A stretch of DNA of 64,000 nt from Cyclobacteriaceae bacterium (GTDB lineage Bacteria > Bacteroidota > Bacteroidia > Cytophagales > Cyclobacteriaceae). The stretch lies in contig JAEUTZ010000016.1 of assembly GCA_016787725.1 (NCBI GenBank), positions 186,001-250,000 of the forward strand, written 5' to 3'. The notes beneath the pieces were generated by a model. It did not search any database. It saw only the letters and a list, made by a program, of their open reading frames with translations, and was not told where the DNA came from. Position numbers and translations under genes: made by a program. Positions 1-7,193 of this stretch are shown here, in pieces. Within the stretch, counting starts at the first letter, position 1. Every line of letters starts with the position of its first letter.

Positions 1-287
1 TGGCTGAAATGCTCGATGCGGCCGGGTATAAAAATGTTCGCCCCTACGCCAACATTTCATTTCCTGGCAATGCCAACCACGAGATGGGCGGGGCCCGCAT
101 GGGCCGGGATCCAAAAACTTCGGTATTGAATAGCTTCAATCAGATGCATGCCGTAAAAAATGTTTTTATAACGGATGGCTCCTTCATGACCTCCGCTTCG
201 TGCGTGAATCCATCATTAACGTATATGGCCATGACTGCGCGGGCATGCGCTTACGTGTTGAGTGAGCTGAAAAAACAAAATCTCTAA
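1..287 (+). CDS. GMC-family oxidoreductase, C-terminal fragment
   Basis: This is the last ~95 residues of a protein whose start lies upstream of the window. The sequence shows the C-terminal signature of glucose-methanol-choline flavoprotein oxidoreductases, in the gluconate/sorbose dehydrogenase-like branch: an HEMGGARMG block, then a DGS segment, then NPSLTY followed by a helix. In this family the His of the first block and the Asn of the NP motif form the active-site pair next to FAD. The protein probably oxidises a sugar or polyol alcohol group, but the substrate cannot be told from this fragment. It ends at a TAA five bases before the convergent 69-residue gene. An adjacent small subunit or cytochrome partner, if any, would lie outside the window. 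Confidence 0.85.
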   Translation, partial: AEMLDAAGYKNVRPYANISFPGNANHEMGGARMGRDPKTSVLNSFNQMHAVKNVFITDGSFMTSASCVNPSLTYMAMTARACAYVLSELKKQNL

Positions 288-292
288 TCAGC

Positions 293-502
293 CTATTCCG
301 ATAACTCCCGGATTTCAAAATCTTTACCCTTCCCAAACTTAATTACCTCCTTCAGCCGGAATCGTTCCAGGGTGTGCACATCTTTTACGTTGAAATCGCC
401 ATTGGCCAGGATACGCTCAATTTCAAACTCGTAGGTATCACCAAAATTTTGGAGCCGGTATTTTTTACCAACCCGCAATACGTCAAAGGAAAGGCCGGCC
501 AT
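293..502 (-). CDS. small conserved-looking protein, 69 aa, unknown function
   Basis: A 69-residue protein rich in beta-strand-forming and charged residues, with no signal peptide or membrane segment. The alternating pattern around residues 8-50 (KKYRLQNFGDTYEFEIERI, then FNVKDVHTLERFRLKEV) suggests a small SH3- or Tudor-like beta barrel; that is inference from pattern only. Its ATG follows directly on the TAG of the GroES-like gene with no bases between them, so the two are almost certainly co-transcribed and perhaps translationally coupled. I do not recognise a named family. Confidence 0.7.
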   Translation of the reverse strand: MAGLSFDVLRVGKKYRLQNFGDTYEFEIERILANGDFNVKDVHTLERFRLKEVIKFGKGKDFEIRELSE

Positions 503-883
503 CTATAATTCTTCTTCGCGTTCCAACATAAGAATCGAAACCTGTGGAACGATAAAATACTTTTGGCTTTCATACATGACTTCAATCGCGCCTTTCTGAA
601 GAAAGATAGCCAGGTCGCCTTCCTGCGCTTGAAGGGGCAAATACTTTACCTGATCTTCCTTGCCTTTCCAAACGTCTTCCTCATCGGCAGGAAGGGGCAG
701 CGGATAACCGGGGCCCACTTTAATAATATACCCTTTCTGGATTTTTTCTTTTTCCTGTACGCCTGGTGGTAAATACAAGCCGCTTTCGGTTTTTTCGGAA
801 TCTTTCACCGGTCGAATCAGCACCCGATCGCCAACGACAATTAACTTTTTCAGTTTATTGTCTGCAGTTATTTTCACCGACAT
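503..883 (-). CDS. GroES-like co-chaperonin family protein
   Basis: A 126-residue protein whose residues ~16-40 (VGDRVLIRPVKDSEKTESG) match the start of the GroES/Cpn10 beta barrel (DRVxVKP...EKTxxGIxLP). It ends with the usual strand that closes the barrel. It is about 30 residues longer than GroES. The region after the LPP motif is changed (PGVQEKEKIQKG), and an acidic/proline insert (residues ~60-85) follows the GPG turn. No groEL lies beside it, so it is probably a second, specialised Cpn10 paralogue rather than the housekeeping groES. It heads a pair with the 69-residue gene, and a lipoprotein gene lies just upstream on the same strand (two bases apart). Confidence 0.75.
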   Translation of the reverse strand: MSVKITADNKLKKLIVVGDRVLIRPVKDSEKTESGLYLPPGVQEKEKIQKGYIIKVGPGYPLPLPADEEDVWKGKEDQVKYLPLQAQEGDLAIFLQKGAIEVMYESQKYFIVPQVSILMLEREEEL

Positions 884-885
884 TC

Positions 886-1257
886 CTATTTCTTTCGGGT
901 TGCTTTGAACGGAAAGTTCATTCCACCGGCTGACATGGTTCCATCCATCTGATCGGTGTTCATCACCGCATCAAACATTACGGGAGTTCCGGAATAGTAT
1001 AGCTCGCCCGACATTTTCTTCGTCTCTTTATTATACATGAACTTTTCGATGGGTAACTCATTGCCGTTGCTTACCAGTTTGGCGGACAGTGCTTTATCCA
1101 CTTCAGAAATGGTCATGACTCCGTTAAAGTCTCCTTCCGGAGTTCCGGTAATGGTATAATCCCAATTACCCGTGGGTGAGGGGGCCTTGACCATTTTTGT
1201 GGAGGCACACGAAGTGATGAATAGGGAGACAAGCGCGAAGTAAAACAGATTTTTCAT
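886..1257 (-). CDS. small lipoprotein, lipocalin-like beta-barrel, unknown function
   Basis: A 123-residue protein with a lipoprotein signal peptide: a hydrophobic stretch at residues 4-15 followed by a lipobox ending TSC, lipidated Cys at residue 17. The mature part starts with a short linker and then GNWDYTITGTPEG. This Gly-x-Trp opening followed by alternating strands is typical of small lipocalin-like domains that measure how much a compound changes a surface. The C-terminus repeats Met-Asp/Gly turns (MNTDQMDGTMSAGGMNF). It is expected to be anchored in a membrane facing the periplasm. It lies between rmuC and the GroES-like gene on the same strand with gaps of 16 and 2 bases, so it is probably in one transcript with them. 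Function unknown. Confidence 0.7.
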   Translation of the reverse strand: MKNLFYFALVSLFITSCASTKMVKAPSPTGNWDYTITGTPEGDFNGVMTISEVDKALSAKLVSNGNELPIEKFMYNKETKKMSGELYYSGTPVMFDAVMNTDQMDGTMSAGGMNFPFKATRKK

Positions 1258-1273
1258 ATGGGATTGAGATTAA

Positions 1274-2596
1274 TTATTGGTCAAATAAATCGGGTTGATC
1301 TTCGGATCGGCTCAACAATTTGGGGTCAATGCTTTTATCTGCTTTGGCCCCCAGTCGTTTCAGGTTTTGAACTTTGCTTACAAGATTACCGCTTCCCACA
1401 GAAAGTTTATTCATGGATTCGGTATAAAATTTTTTAGAGGCATCCAGGTGCCGGCCCAGCGTTAATAAATCCTCGGTAAATCCAACAAATTTATCGTAAA
1501 GGTCTCCGGCCCGTTTGGCAATTTCAATTACATGGCGATTTTGATATTCCTGGCGCCAGGCGCTCTTGATAAGTTGTAACGAGGGTAAGAGCAAGGTTGG
1601 GCTAACAAAAACAATCCGTTTGTCGAAAGCCTCCTCGTACAAATTGCGGTCGCTTTGAATGGCAAGAAAGTATGCAGGCTCCAGCGGAATAAACATGATG
1701 ACAAAATCGAGCCCGTTTTCTGAGTAATTCTTTTGATAATTCTTCTCAGAAAGCAACCGCATGTGTTGGCGAATGGAAATCAGATGCGCCTTTACAAAGC
1801 CCGCCCGTTGTTCGTCCGTTTCAGCATTCACGTAGCCGTTGTAAGCGGTTAAACTGACTTTCGAATCGATGATGATGTGCTTATTTTCCGGGAGATTTAA
1901 GATTACATCGGGCTGCTGGCGCCTCCCTTCGGCCGTGGTAAATGATTCCTGCACCAGAAACTCGCGGCCCTTCTCTAGCCCTGATTTTTCCAGAATGCTT
2001 TCGAGGATGAATTCGCCCCAGGTACCCTGGGTTTTGGTATCGCCTTTGAGGGCCCGCGTCAGGTTTCGGGCATCTTCACTCATTTGCACGTTCAGTTCCT
2101 TGAGGTTCTTGAGCTCATTGAACAATCCGGCATTTTTTTCAATGGCGTCTTTGTGGGTTTGGTCGATTTTCTTCTCAAACTCTACAATTCTTTCTCCCAG
2201 CGGCTTTAACATCTCGGAGAGGTTGCTGCGGTTTTGCTCGGTGAACTTGCGGCTCTTCTCTTCAAAAATTTCGTTCGCCAGATTTTTGAATTGCGAGGTG
2301 AACTTATCCTGTAAGGTTTCCAATTCTTTCTTTTGGTCTTGCAGTTTTTCTTGCAGATTTCGGTAATCCGCTTCAGTGGCTGCCAGGCTATTGGTTAGTT
2401 CCATCACCTTGCTCCGGTGAAGTTCCAGCTCGCTTTTTAGTTGTGCGGCCTGTTCGATCGCCATTTTTCTCTTTTCCTGCTCCAGCAATAGTGCGGAATT
2501 ATCCCCCTTGCTCTCTGCGGCAAATCTAAAGCGGGCCAACAGCCAACCTACACCCGCCCCCACCACTAATCCGCCAATCAAAAAGAGTATGTCCAT
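1274..2596 (-). CDS. rmuC: DNA recombination protein RmuC homologue
   Basis: A 440-residue protein: an N-terminal membrane anchor (residues ~3-22, glycine-rich), a long charged coiled coil (~30-130), then the conserved RmuC domain (~140-400) containing KGDTKTQGTWGE, DSKVSLTAY and IMFIPLEPAY blocks. The domain belongs to the PD-(D/E)XK nuclease superfamily, and RmuC limits recombination at inverted repeats in E. coli. I chose the ATG at 2596. A TTG nine bases upstream also opens the frame, but it lies inside a perfect TAnnTTTG promoter element (2603-2610), so it cannot be transcribed. The resulting mRNA would be leaderless or nearly so. It is divergent from rocD. Confidence 0.9.
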   Translation of the reverse strand: MDILFLIGGLVVGAGVGWLLARFRFAAESKGDNSALLLEQEKRKMAIEQAAQLKSELELHRSKVMELTNSLAATEADYRNLQEKLQDQKKELETLQDKFTSQFKNLANEIFEEKSRKFTEQNRSNLSEMLKPLGERIVEFEKKIDQTHKDAIEKNAGLFNELKNLKELNVQMSEDARNLTRALKGDTKTQGTWGEFILESILEKSGLEKGREFLVQESFTTAEGRRQQPDVILNLPENKHIIIDSKVSLTAYNGYVNAETDEQRAGFVKAHLISIRQHMRLLSEKNYQKNYSENGLDFVIMFIPLEPAYFLAIQSDRNLYEEAFDKRIVFVSPTLLLPSLQLIKSAWRQEYQNRHVIEIAKRAGDLYDKFVGFTEDLLTLGRHLDASKKFYTESMNKLSVGSGNLVSKVQNLKRLGAKADKSIDPKLLSRSEDQPDLFDQ

Positions 2597-2602
2597 CGAT
2601 GG

Positions 2603-2610
2603 CAAAGGTA
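2603..2610 (-). promoter_or_regulatory. rmuC promoter, -7 element TACCTTTG
   Basis: Read on the minus strand this is TACCTTTG, a perfect match to the Bacteroidota sigma-factor -7 consensus TAnnTTTG. TTG triplets at 2628-2633 stand at -33 spacing (17-20 bases upstream). The rmuC ATG begins six bases after the element, so the predicted transcription start falls at or within two bases of the ATG. Confidence 0.7.
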
Positions 2611-2660
2611 GTTCATTTCAATTCGGTCAACAAGGTGATGACACTTTGTGGTTGAATGAC

Positions 2661-2668
2661 TACCTTTG
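2661..2668 (+). promoter_or_regulatory. rocD promoter, -7 element TACCTTTG
   Basis: A perfect TAnnTTTG element whose last three bases form the TTG that could be mistaken for a start codon of rocD. The ATG at 2690 lies 21 bases downstream, giving a leader of roughly 15 bases. The same octamer, in mirror orientation, drives rmuC 50 bases away. No good -33 box is seen. Confidence 0.6.
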
Positions 2669-2689
2669 AACTCATTGAATTTCAAGAGT

Positions 2690-3925
2690 ATGGTTTCCAC
2701 TATTACATCCAGCCTGGAGGCGATTGAATTAGAAGACAAATTTGGTGCTCACAATTATCACCCACTTCCCGTGGTGCTTAACCGGGGCGATGGAGTTTTT
2801 TTGTGGGATGTAGAGGGCAAGCGGTATTACGATTTTCTTTCGGCTTACAGTGCCGTTAACCAAGGGCATTGTCATCCACGCATCATTCATGCCCTGATCG
2901 ATCAGGCCAAGGAGTTGACGTTGACTTCACGGGCTTTTTATAATGATAAGCTGGGGCTAGCCGAAAAGTACGTTTGCGAAACCTTCGGCTACGACAAGGC
3001 TTTATTTATGAACAGTGGAGCGGAAGCCAATGAAACGGCAATCAAGTTGGCACGTAAATGGGGTTATACTAAAAAAGGCATTCCTGATAATGAAGCGGTG
3101 ATTGTAGCGGTGCGAAAGAATTTTCATGGCCGCACCACCACCATCATTTCAGCGTCTTCGGATCCTTCCGCCCGCAAAGGCTTTGGCCCGTTTATGCCCG
3201 GCTTTGAAGTTGTGGAGTACGACAATGTCCAAGTATTGCAAGAAGCGTTGGCCAATGCCAACGTATGTGGCTTATGGATAGAGCCCATTCAGGGCGAGGC
3301 CGGAGTGTATGTGCCAAAGGACGGGTATCTGAAAGCGGCTGCGGATTTGTGCAAACAGCACAATGTGTTGTTGATGATGGACGAAATCCAAACCGGAATC
3401 GGGCGCACCGGCAAAATGCTGGCCAGCGAGCACGAAGATGTTCATCCGGATCTCCTGATTCTTGGAAAGGCACTGTCAGGCGGAGTCCTGCCGATATCCG
3501 TTGTTTTGGCGGATGATGATATTATGCTTGTGCTTAAACCGGGAGAGCATGGTTCAACATTTGGCGGTAATCCGTTGGCTGCAGCTGTTGTAGTGGAAGC
3601 ATTGCAGGTGGTGAAGGATGAAAACCTGGCCGAACAGGCAGATCGGTTAGGAGCATTATTCCGGGACCGGATGACTCAATTGAAAGAAAAATCGTCTTTG
3701 ATAACCTTAGTGCGAGGTAAGGGATTGCTCAATGCCATCGTGATCAATGACTCCCCGCAAAGCGAAACGGCCTGGAACCTTTGTTTGAAGTTTGCCCAAC
3801 ACGGTTTATTGGCAAAGCCTACCCACGGGAACATCATTCGGTTAGCACCCCCATTGGTGATTACCGAAGAGCAGATTCACGAATGTTGCGACATCATCGA
3901 ACGGTGTGTTCTCAATTATAAATAA
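2690..3925 (+). CDS. rocD: ornithine aminotransferase (ornithine-oxo-acid transaminase)
   Basis: A 411-residue class III PLP aminotransferase that transfers the delta-amino group of ornithine to 2-oxoglutarate, yielding glutamate semialdehyde. This links arginine/ornithine to proline and glutamate. Visible features are the NSGAEANE motif (residues ~108-115), the NFHGRT block (~144-149), MMDEIQTG with the cofactor-pyridine Asp (D231), and LGKALSGG with the Schiff-base Lys (K260). The opening FGAHNYHPLPVVL is typical of ornithine aminotransferases as opposed to acetylornithine ones. The start is the ATG at 2690; the TTG at 2666 overlaps the promoter. It stands alone, convergent with the HAD gene. 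Confidence 0.93.
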   Translation: MVSTITSSLEAIELEDKFGAHNYHPLPVVLNRGDGVFLWDVEGKRYYDFLSAYSAVNQGHCHPRIIHALIDQAKELTLTSRAFYNDKLGLAEKYVCETFGYDKALFMNSGAEANETAIKLARKWGYTKKGIPDNEAVIVAVRKNFHGRTTTIISASSDPSARKGFGPFMPGFEVVEYDNVQVLQEALANANVCGLWIEPIQGEAGVYVPKDGYLKAAADLCKQHNVLLMMDEIQTGIGRTGKMLASEHEDVHPDLLILGKALSGGVLPISVVLADDDIMLVLKPGEHGSTFGGNPLAAAVVVEALQVVKDENLAEQADRLGALFRDRMTQLKEKSSLITLVRGKGLLNAIVINDSPQSETAWNLCLKFAQHGLLAKPTHGNIIRLAPPLVITEEQIHECCDIIERCVLNYK

Positions 3926-3948
3926 GCGCACCCCTTTTACTACTATCA

Positions 3949-4009
3949 GCAAGTTGAATACTTCATCATACAAAATTGAATTTTGAAGAAATTAAGAAAT
4001 CCAACTTGC
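3949..4009. repeat. nested inverted repeats between convergent genes
   Basis: An 8-base arm GCAAGTTG (3949-3956) is matched by its perfect complement CAACTTGC (4002-4009). Inside lies a 15-base palindrome CAAAATTGAATTTTG (3971-3985) with a single central base, and a partly competing pair CTTCA/TGAAG (3961-3965, 3984-3988). The element sits between the convergent stops of rocD and the HAD gene. It may act as a two-way terminator or mRNA 3' stabiliser, although a proper T-run is lacking. Confidence 0.45.
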
Positions 4010-4026
4010 CTTGCCAAAAATTCGCT

Positions 4027-4644
4027 TTAGCGGATCACTCCCAGTTTTATTAAATCGGTTTTTAATTGATCGGGTGAATGAAAGCGAATGCCCGGTAATC
4101 CGACAGCCTGAGCGCCTTCAATATTTCGCTGACTATCATCAATGAACAAAGCGGTTCTAGGATTAACCCGATACCGATCAAACAGAATCTGGTAGAACTC
4201 CGGGAAGGGTTTCCTGGTTTTTTCATGGCCGGAAACCACAATGCCTTCAAACCAGTGGAGAAACTCAAATTGCTGCAACGCCCAGGGAAAAGTTTGGGCC
4301 GACCAATTGGTAAGCGCATACAAGCGATGCTGATCCTGTTCTTTGATTTGTTTTAGAATTTCAACAGTATCATGAATAGGGCCGCTAATCGTTTCTTGCC
4401 AACGTCCATACCACGCACGAATGGCGGCCTCGTGCTCCGGAAATTTTTCTACCAGCTCCTGGGTGGCCTCTTCAAAAGGTCGGCCGGCATCTTGTCTTTC
4501 ATTCCAATCATGCGTACAAATGTTTTCCAAAAACCAGGTTACTTCGTCTTCGGTGGAAAAGATCTTACGGTAGAGATACCGGGGGTTCCAGTCGATTAAT
4601 ACAGCTCCGAGGTCAAAAATTATGGTGTCGATTGAGTTCTTCAT
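4027..4644 (-). CDS. HAD-superfamily hydrolase (YihX-like phosphatase)
   Basis: A 205-residue cytosolic haloacid-dehalogenase-fold protein. Motif I is IIFDLGAVLIDW with nucleophile D11; the second acid is Gly (DxG), as in the YihX sugar-phosphatase branch. Motif II is LTNWS (T112), motif III K145 (TRKPFPEFY), and motif IV FIDDSQRN (D169, D170). The helical cap insert (residues ~15-90) places it in subfamily I. It probably dephosphorylates a small metabolite such as a hexose-1-phosphate, but substrates cannot be told from sequence. It follows the esterase gene by two bases and is probably co-transcribed with it. Confidence 0.85.
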   Translation of the reverse strand: MKNSIDTIIFDLGAVLIDWNPRYLYRKIFSTEDEVTWFLENICTHDWNERQDAGRPFEEATQELVEKFPEHEAAIRAWYGRWQETISGPIHDTVEILKQIKEQDQHRLYALTNWSAQTFPWALQQFEFLHWFEGIVVSGHEKTRKPFPEFYQILFDRYRVNPRTALFIDDSQRNIEGAQAVGLPGIRFHSPDQLKTDLIKLGVIR

Positions 4645-4646
4645 CT

Positions 4647-5465
4647 TCAGGATTCATTTGAAAAAGCCCATTTCAAAAAATGAGGCATTGCCTCGGCCCA
4701 GGTTTTTAAATTGTGTTCTCCGTTTTTTAGTTCCAGGTAATGGATGTCGTGAAAGGGCCGGTACCCTTTTTTTACCAATTCAACGATCAGGTCGAGGGTA
4801 TCATCGATGCTATCGATGACTCCATTTTTATTGCGATCGCTGTGTTCATCTTTTAACCCCGTTTGAAACCAGAAAGTTAATCCCGGCTTAAAGCGACCTT
4901 TGCGGATTTGCTGGTGCATGATGCGATCATAGTAATCCGAGTAAAACCGGCTTTTCGAATCGCGCTTCCGCCACCAAAAGGAACCACTGAATGCGCCCAC
5001 CTTTCCAAAGTAATCGGCATGATGCCAGGCAATATCCAGTGCCGACAGCCCCCCCAACGAAAATCCACTAATGGCCCGTTGCGATTTGTCTTTGGAAATG
5101 GAGTACTGGTATTCCAAATAAGGAATTAACTCAGTCATGATAAACCGGGTATAGTTTTTAGCCCGGGTACCTCTTTTCTTAAAATCGGGTTTGTTGGCGA
5201 CTCCGTATTCCTGCATTCGGTCTCCGGCATGAACCCCCACCACAATAACATCCTTGATTTCTTTGCTACGGGTTAATTTCTCCAGGGTAGTTTTTAAGCC
5301 AATGGCCTGTCCGTCCTGGCCATCGTTTAGAATCAACAAGGGATAATGCTTTTCGGCCTTTTTGTATTGAAAGGGCAAATAAATATCCACCACCGTATCG
5401 CGTTCAAGCAATTTGGAGTGGATATCGGTAAGTTTTTCGAGGTGATAATGATGAAGGGCGGACAA
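4647..5465 (-). CDS. esterase-D-like alpha/beta hydrolase with a Ca-loop-like insert
   Basis: A 272-residue member of the putative esterase family (Esterase D/enterochelin-esterase type). The nucleophile elbow is GFSLGG (S136) and the catalytic His is H251 in NGEHNLKTW; the acid is probably in the DEHSD segment (207-210). That segment continues as DRNKNGVIDSID, which has the spacing of an EF-hand-type calcium loop (D210, N212, N214, D218, D221). No signal peptide is seen. The start is TTG; the frame is closed by TAA two codons further upstream, so no ATG is available. The gene is divergent from the amidoligase operon, 95 bases away, and its likely substrate is unknown. Confidence 0.8.
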   Translation of the reverse strand: MSALHHYHLEKLTDIHSKLLERDTVVDIYLPFQYKKAEKHYPLLILNDGQDGQAIGLKTTLEKLTRSKEIKDVIVVGVHAGDRMQEYGVANKPDFKKRGTRAKNYTRFIMTELIPYLEYQYSISKDKSQRAISGFSLGGLSALDIAWHHADYFGKVGAFSGSFWWRKRDSKSRFYSDYYDRIMHQQIRKGRFKPGLTFWFQTGLKDEHSDRNKNGVIDSIDDTLDLIVELVKKGYRPFHDIHYLELKNGEHNLKTWAEAMPHFLKWAFSNES

Positions 5466-5533
5466 GGACGATTAATTAGAATTCGGTAGCTATTTTATCA
5501 GGCATTTCCGATTTTCAGCAGAAAATTGGTTCA

Positions 5534-5541
5534 CAAAAATA
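5534..5541 (-). promoter_or_regulatory. probable promoter of the esterase-HAD pair, TATTTTTG
   Basis: On the minus strand this is TATTTTTG, a perfect TAnnTTTG element 68 bases upstream of the esterase TTG start. It lies in the 95-base region shared with the divergent amidoligase operon. No equally good element is visible for the plus-strand operon. Confidence 0.5.
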
Positions 5542-5560
5542 GAAGTTTAATCGAATCCTT

Positions 5561-6271
5561 ATGCCGTACGAACATTACCATAAATGGTACTCACCCCGAC
5601 TAAGCCGCGATATTGAAGTGTTGGCATTTGGTACCCGGGGGTATCCGGTTATTTTATTTCCCACCTCGATGGGCCATTTTAATGAGAACAAGGATTTCAA
5701 GTTGATTGATAGCGTTGCCTGGTACCTTGATGAAGGATTGGTTAAAATTTATTGTCCGGATGGCATTGACGCGATGAGTTGGTATAATAAAGGGATTCAT
5801 CCGGCAGACCGCGTACGGAACCACATCTGGTACGATGAAATGTTGCTGCATGAATTGGTTCCCCTGGCACAACGCGAAACTGGCGTGAGCCGCGTAGCCA
5901 CTGCCGGCTGTAGTTTTGGTGGGTATCATGCCACCAATTTTGCATTCAAACATCCGGAGGTAGTCAAGTATGTATTCAATATGGGGGCCGCGTTCGACAT
6001 CCGCGATCAACTGGATGGATATTATGATGACAATGTTTATTTCAACAACCCGCCCGACTTTATGCCGAGCGCCAGCCATCCTTACTTTTATGATATGTAT
6101 GTAGTATTGGGCACCGGCACCCACGACATGTGTTGGGATGCCAATGTTAAGATGGCAAACATTCTCCAAAACAAGGGAATGCACTATTGGCTGGATGTTC
6201 GCCCCAATGCTCCACACGATTGGCCGGCCTGGCGTGAAATGTTCCCGCACTATTTGTCATTGATCCGATAG
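5561..6271 (+). CDS. esterase-family alpha/beta hydrolase, first gene of amidoligase operon
   Basis: A 236-residue cytosolic alpha/beta hydrolase of the Esterase D-like type. The nucleophile elbow is AGCSFGGYHA (S118) and the likely catalytic His is H219 in APHDWPAW; the acid is probably D189 in THDM. The segment FPTSMGHFNENKDF (residues 33-46) carries the oxyanion region. It lacks the long cap of lipases, so a small soluble ester, thioester or amide is plausible. It begins a run of six genes separated by 2, 2, 23, 8 and -4 bases. Its job is therefore tied to the ligases downstream, for instance releasing or editing their product. The exact substrate is unknown. Confidence 0.82.
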   Translation: MPYEHYHKWYSPRLSRDIEVLAFGTRGYPVILFPTSMGHFNENKDFKLIDSVAWYLDEGLVKIYCPDGIDAMSWYNKGIHPADRVRNHIWYDEMLLHELVPLAQRETGVSRVATAGCSFGGYHATNFAFKHPEVVKYVFNMGAAFDIRDQLDGYYDDNVYFNNPPDFMPSASHPYFYDMYVVLGTGTHDMCWDANVKMANILQNKGMHYWLDVRPNAPHDWPAWREMFPHYLSLIR

Positions 6272-6273
6272 GT

Positions 6274-7191
6274 ATGTTCCGGATCCTCCTGGTTATTTGT
6301 TTGTTCTCTACGGGGTCCGTTGGTAAATCGATTAATCACGCGGAGGCCGTCACCATTGGAGGTATTAAACAATGGATGAAATGGGAAGGAATCGATGATC
6401 AGGCCCCCGTTTTACTTTTTCTTCACGGTGGCCCGGGAAACTCGGTCATGGCTTATGCCGATAAGTTTACCAATCAGCTTAAACAGCATTTTGTAGTAGT
6501 TCACTGGGATCAACGACAAAGTGGAAAGACGGCAACCCTCAATGAATCTCCGGTATCGGTTGATTTGATTGTGCGGGATGCGGTGGAAGTGGTTCACTAT
6601 TTAGCGGGGCACTTTACCCAAGATAAAATTTACGTCATGGGGCACTCCTGGGGAGGATATTTGGCATTACGCGTTGCCGCTGAAATACCCCAACGGCTAG
6701 TGGCGTGCATTGCCATCAGCCCGATGATTCATCAATTGGAGAGTGAAACCCTTTCGCTTTCGCTAATGAAAGCGGAAGCGGCCCAGTTGAAAAATGTGGA
6801 AAGCTTAAACGAACTGAATCAGGTCACCATTCCTTTCCACAATACTACCCAACTGTATTATCACCGAAAATGGTTAAGCAACCTGATGGGGACGAACCCA
6901 CCCTCCCGCCATCGGGTTGAACAGTGGGCAACTCTCTGGTTGCCGGTATTTCTTGAAGCCTCTCAAACCAATTTTTTTGAATTTGCACCTGCACTCGCTT
7001 GCAGGTTGTTTTTCCTGGTGGGCAGGCTCGACTATCAAACTCATTATAAATTAACCGAAAGTTATTATCAACAAGTAGTTTGCCCTGAAAAAAAACTATA
7101 TTGGTTTGAGCAATCGGCACACAATCCGCACTTAACAGAAACAATGAAATTTGAACAAACCGTAATTGACATAAAGAACCAAATTAACTAG
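6274..7191 (+). CDS. exported prolyl-iminopeptidase-like alpha/beta hydrolase
   Basis: A 305-residue protein with an N-terminal signal peptide (hydrophobic residues 3-16, cleavage probably near residue 18-25) and a complete S33-peptidase-like active site: oxyanion HGGPG (51-55), DQR (79-81), nucleophile GHSWGG (S125), acid in VGRLDYQT (D253) and His in SAHNPHL (H283). HGGPG plus GxSWGG is the signature of proline iminopeptidase and related amide hydrolases. Known prolyl iminopeptidases are mostly cytosolic, so export to the periplasm is notable. It lies two bases after the esterase and two bases before the ATP-grasp gene. It may cleave the operon's amide-linked product, or its precursor, outside the cytoplasm. 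Confidence 0.85.
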   Translation: MFRILLVICLFSTGSVGKSINHAEAVTIGGIKQWMKWEGIDDQAPVLLFLHGGPGNSVMAYADKFTNQLKQHFVVVHWDQRQSGKTATLNESPVSVDLIVRDAVEVVHYLAGHFTQDKIYVMGHSWGGYLALRVAAEIPQRLVACIAISPMIHQLESETLSLSLMKAEAAQLKNVESLNELNQVTIPFHNTTQLYYHRKWLSNLMGTNPPSRHRVEQWATLWLPVFLEASQTNFFEFAPALACRLFFLVGRLDYQTHYKLTESYYQQVVCPEKKLYWFEQSAHNPHLTETMKFEQTVIDIKNQIN

Positions 7192-7193
7192 CT

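Noticed and set aside
1869-2366. 165-codon open frame antisense to rmuC
   Set aside because: It mirrors the coiled-coil coding region of rmuC, its product is Ser/Phe-rich without domain features, and the opposite strand has a clear family match.
5654-6250. 198-codon open frame antisense to the first esterase of the ligase operon
   Set aside because: Shadow of a well-supported gene; the product lacks recognisable motifs and no promoter is seen.
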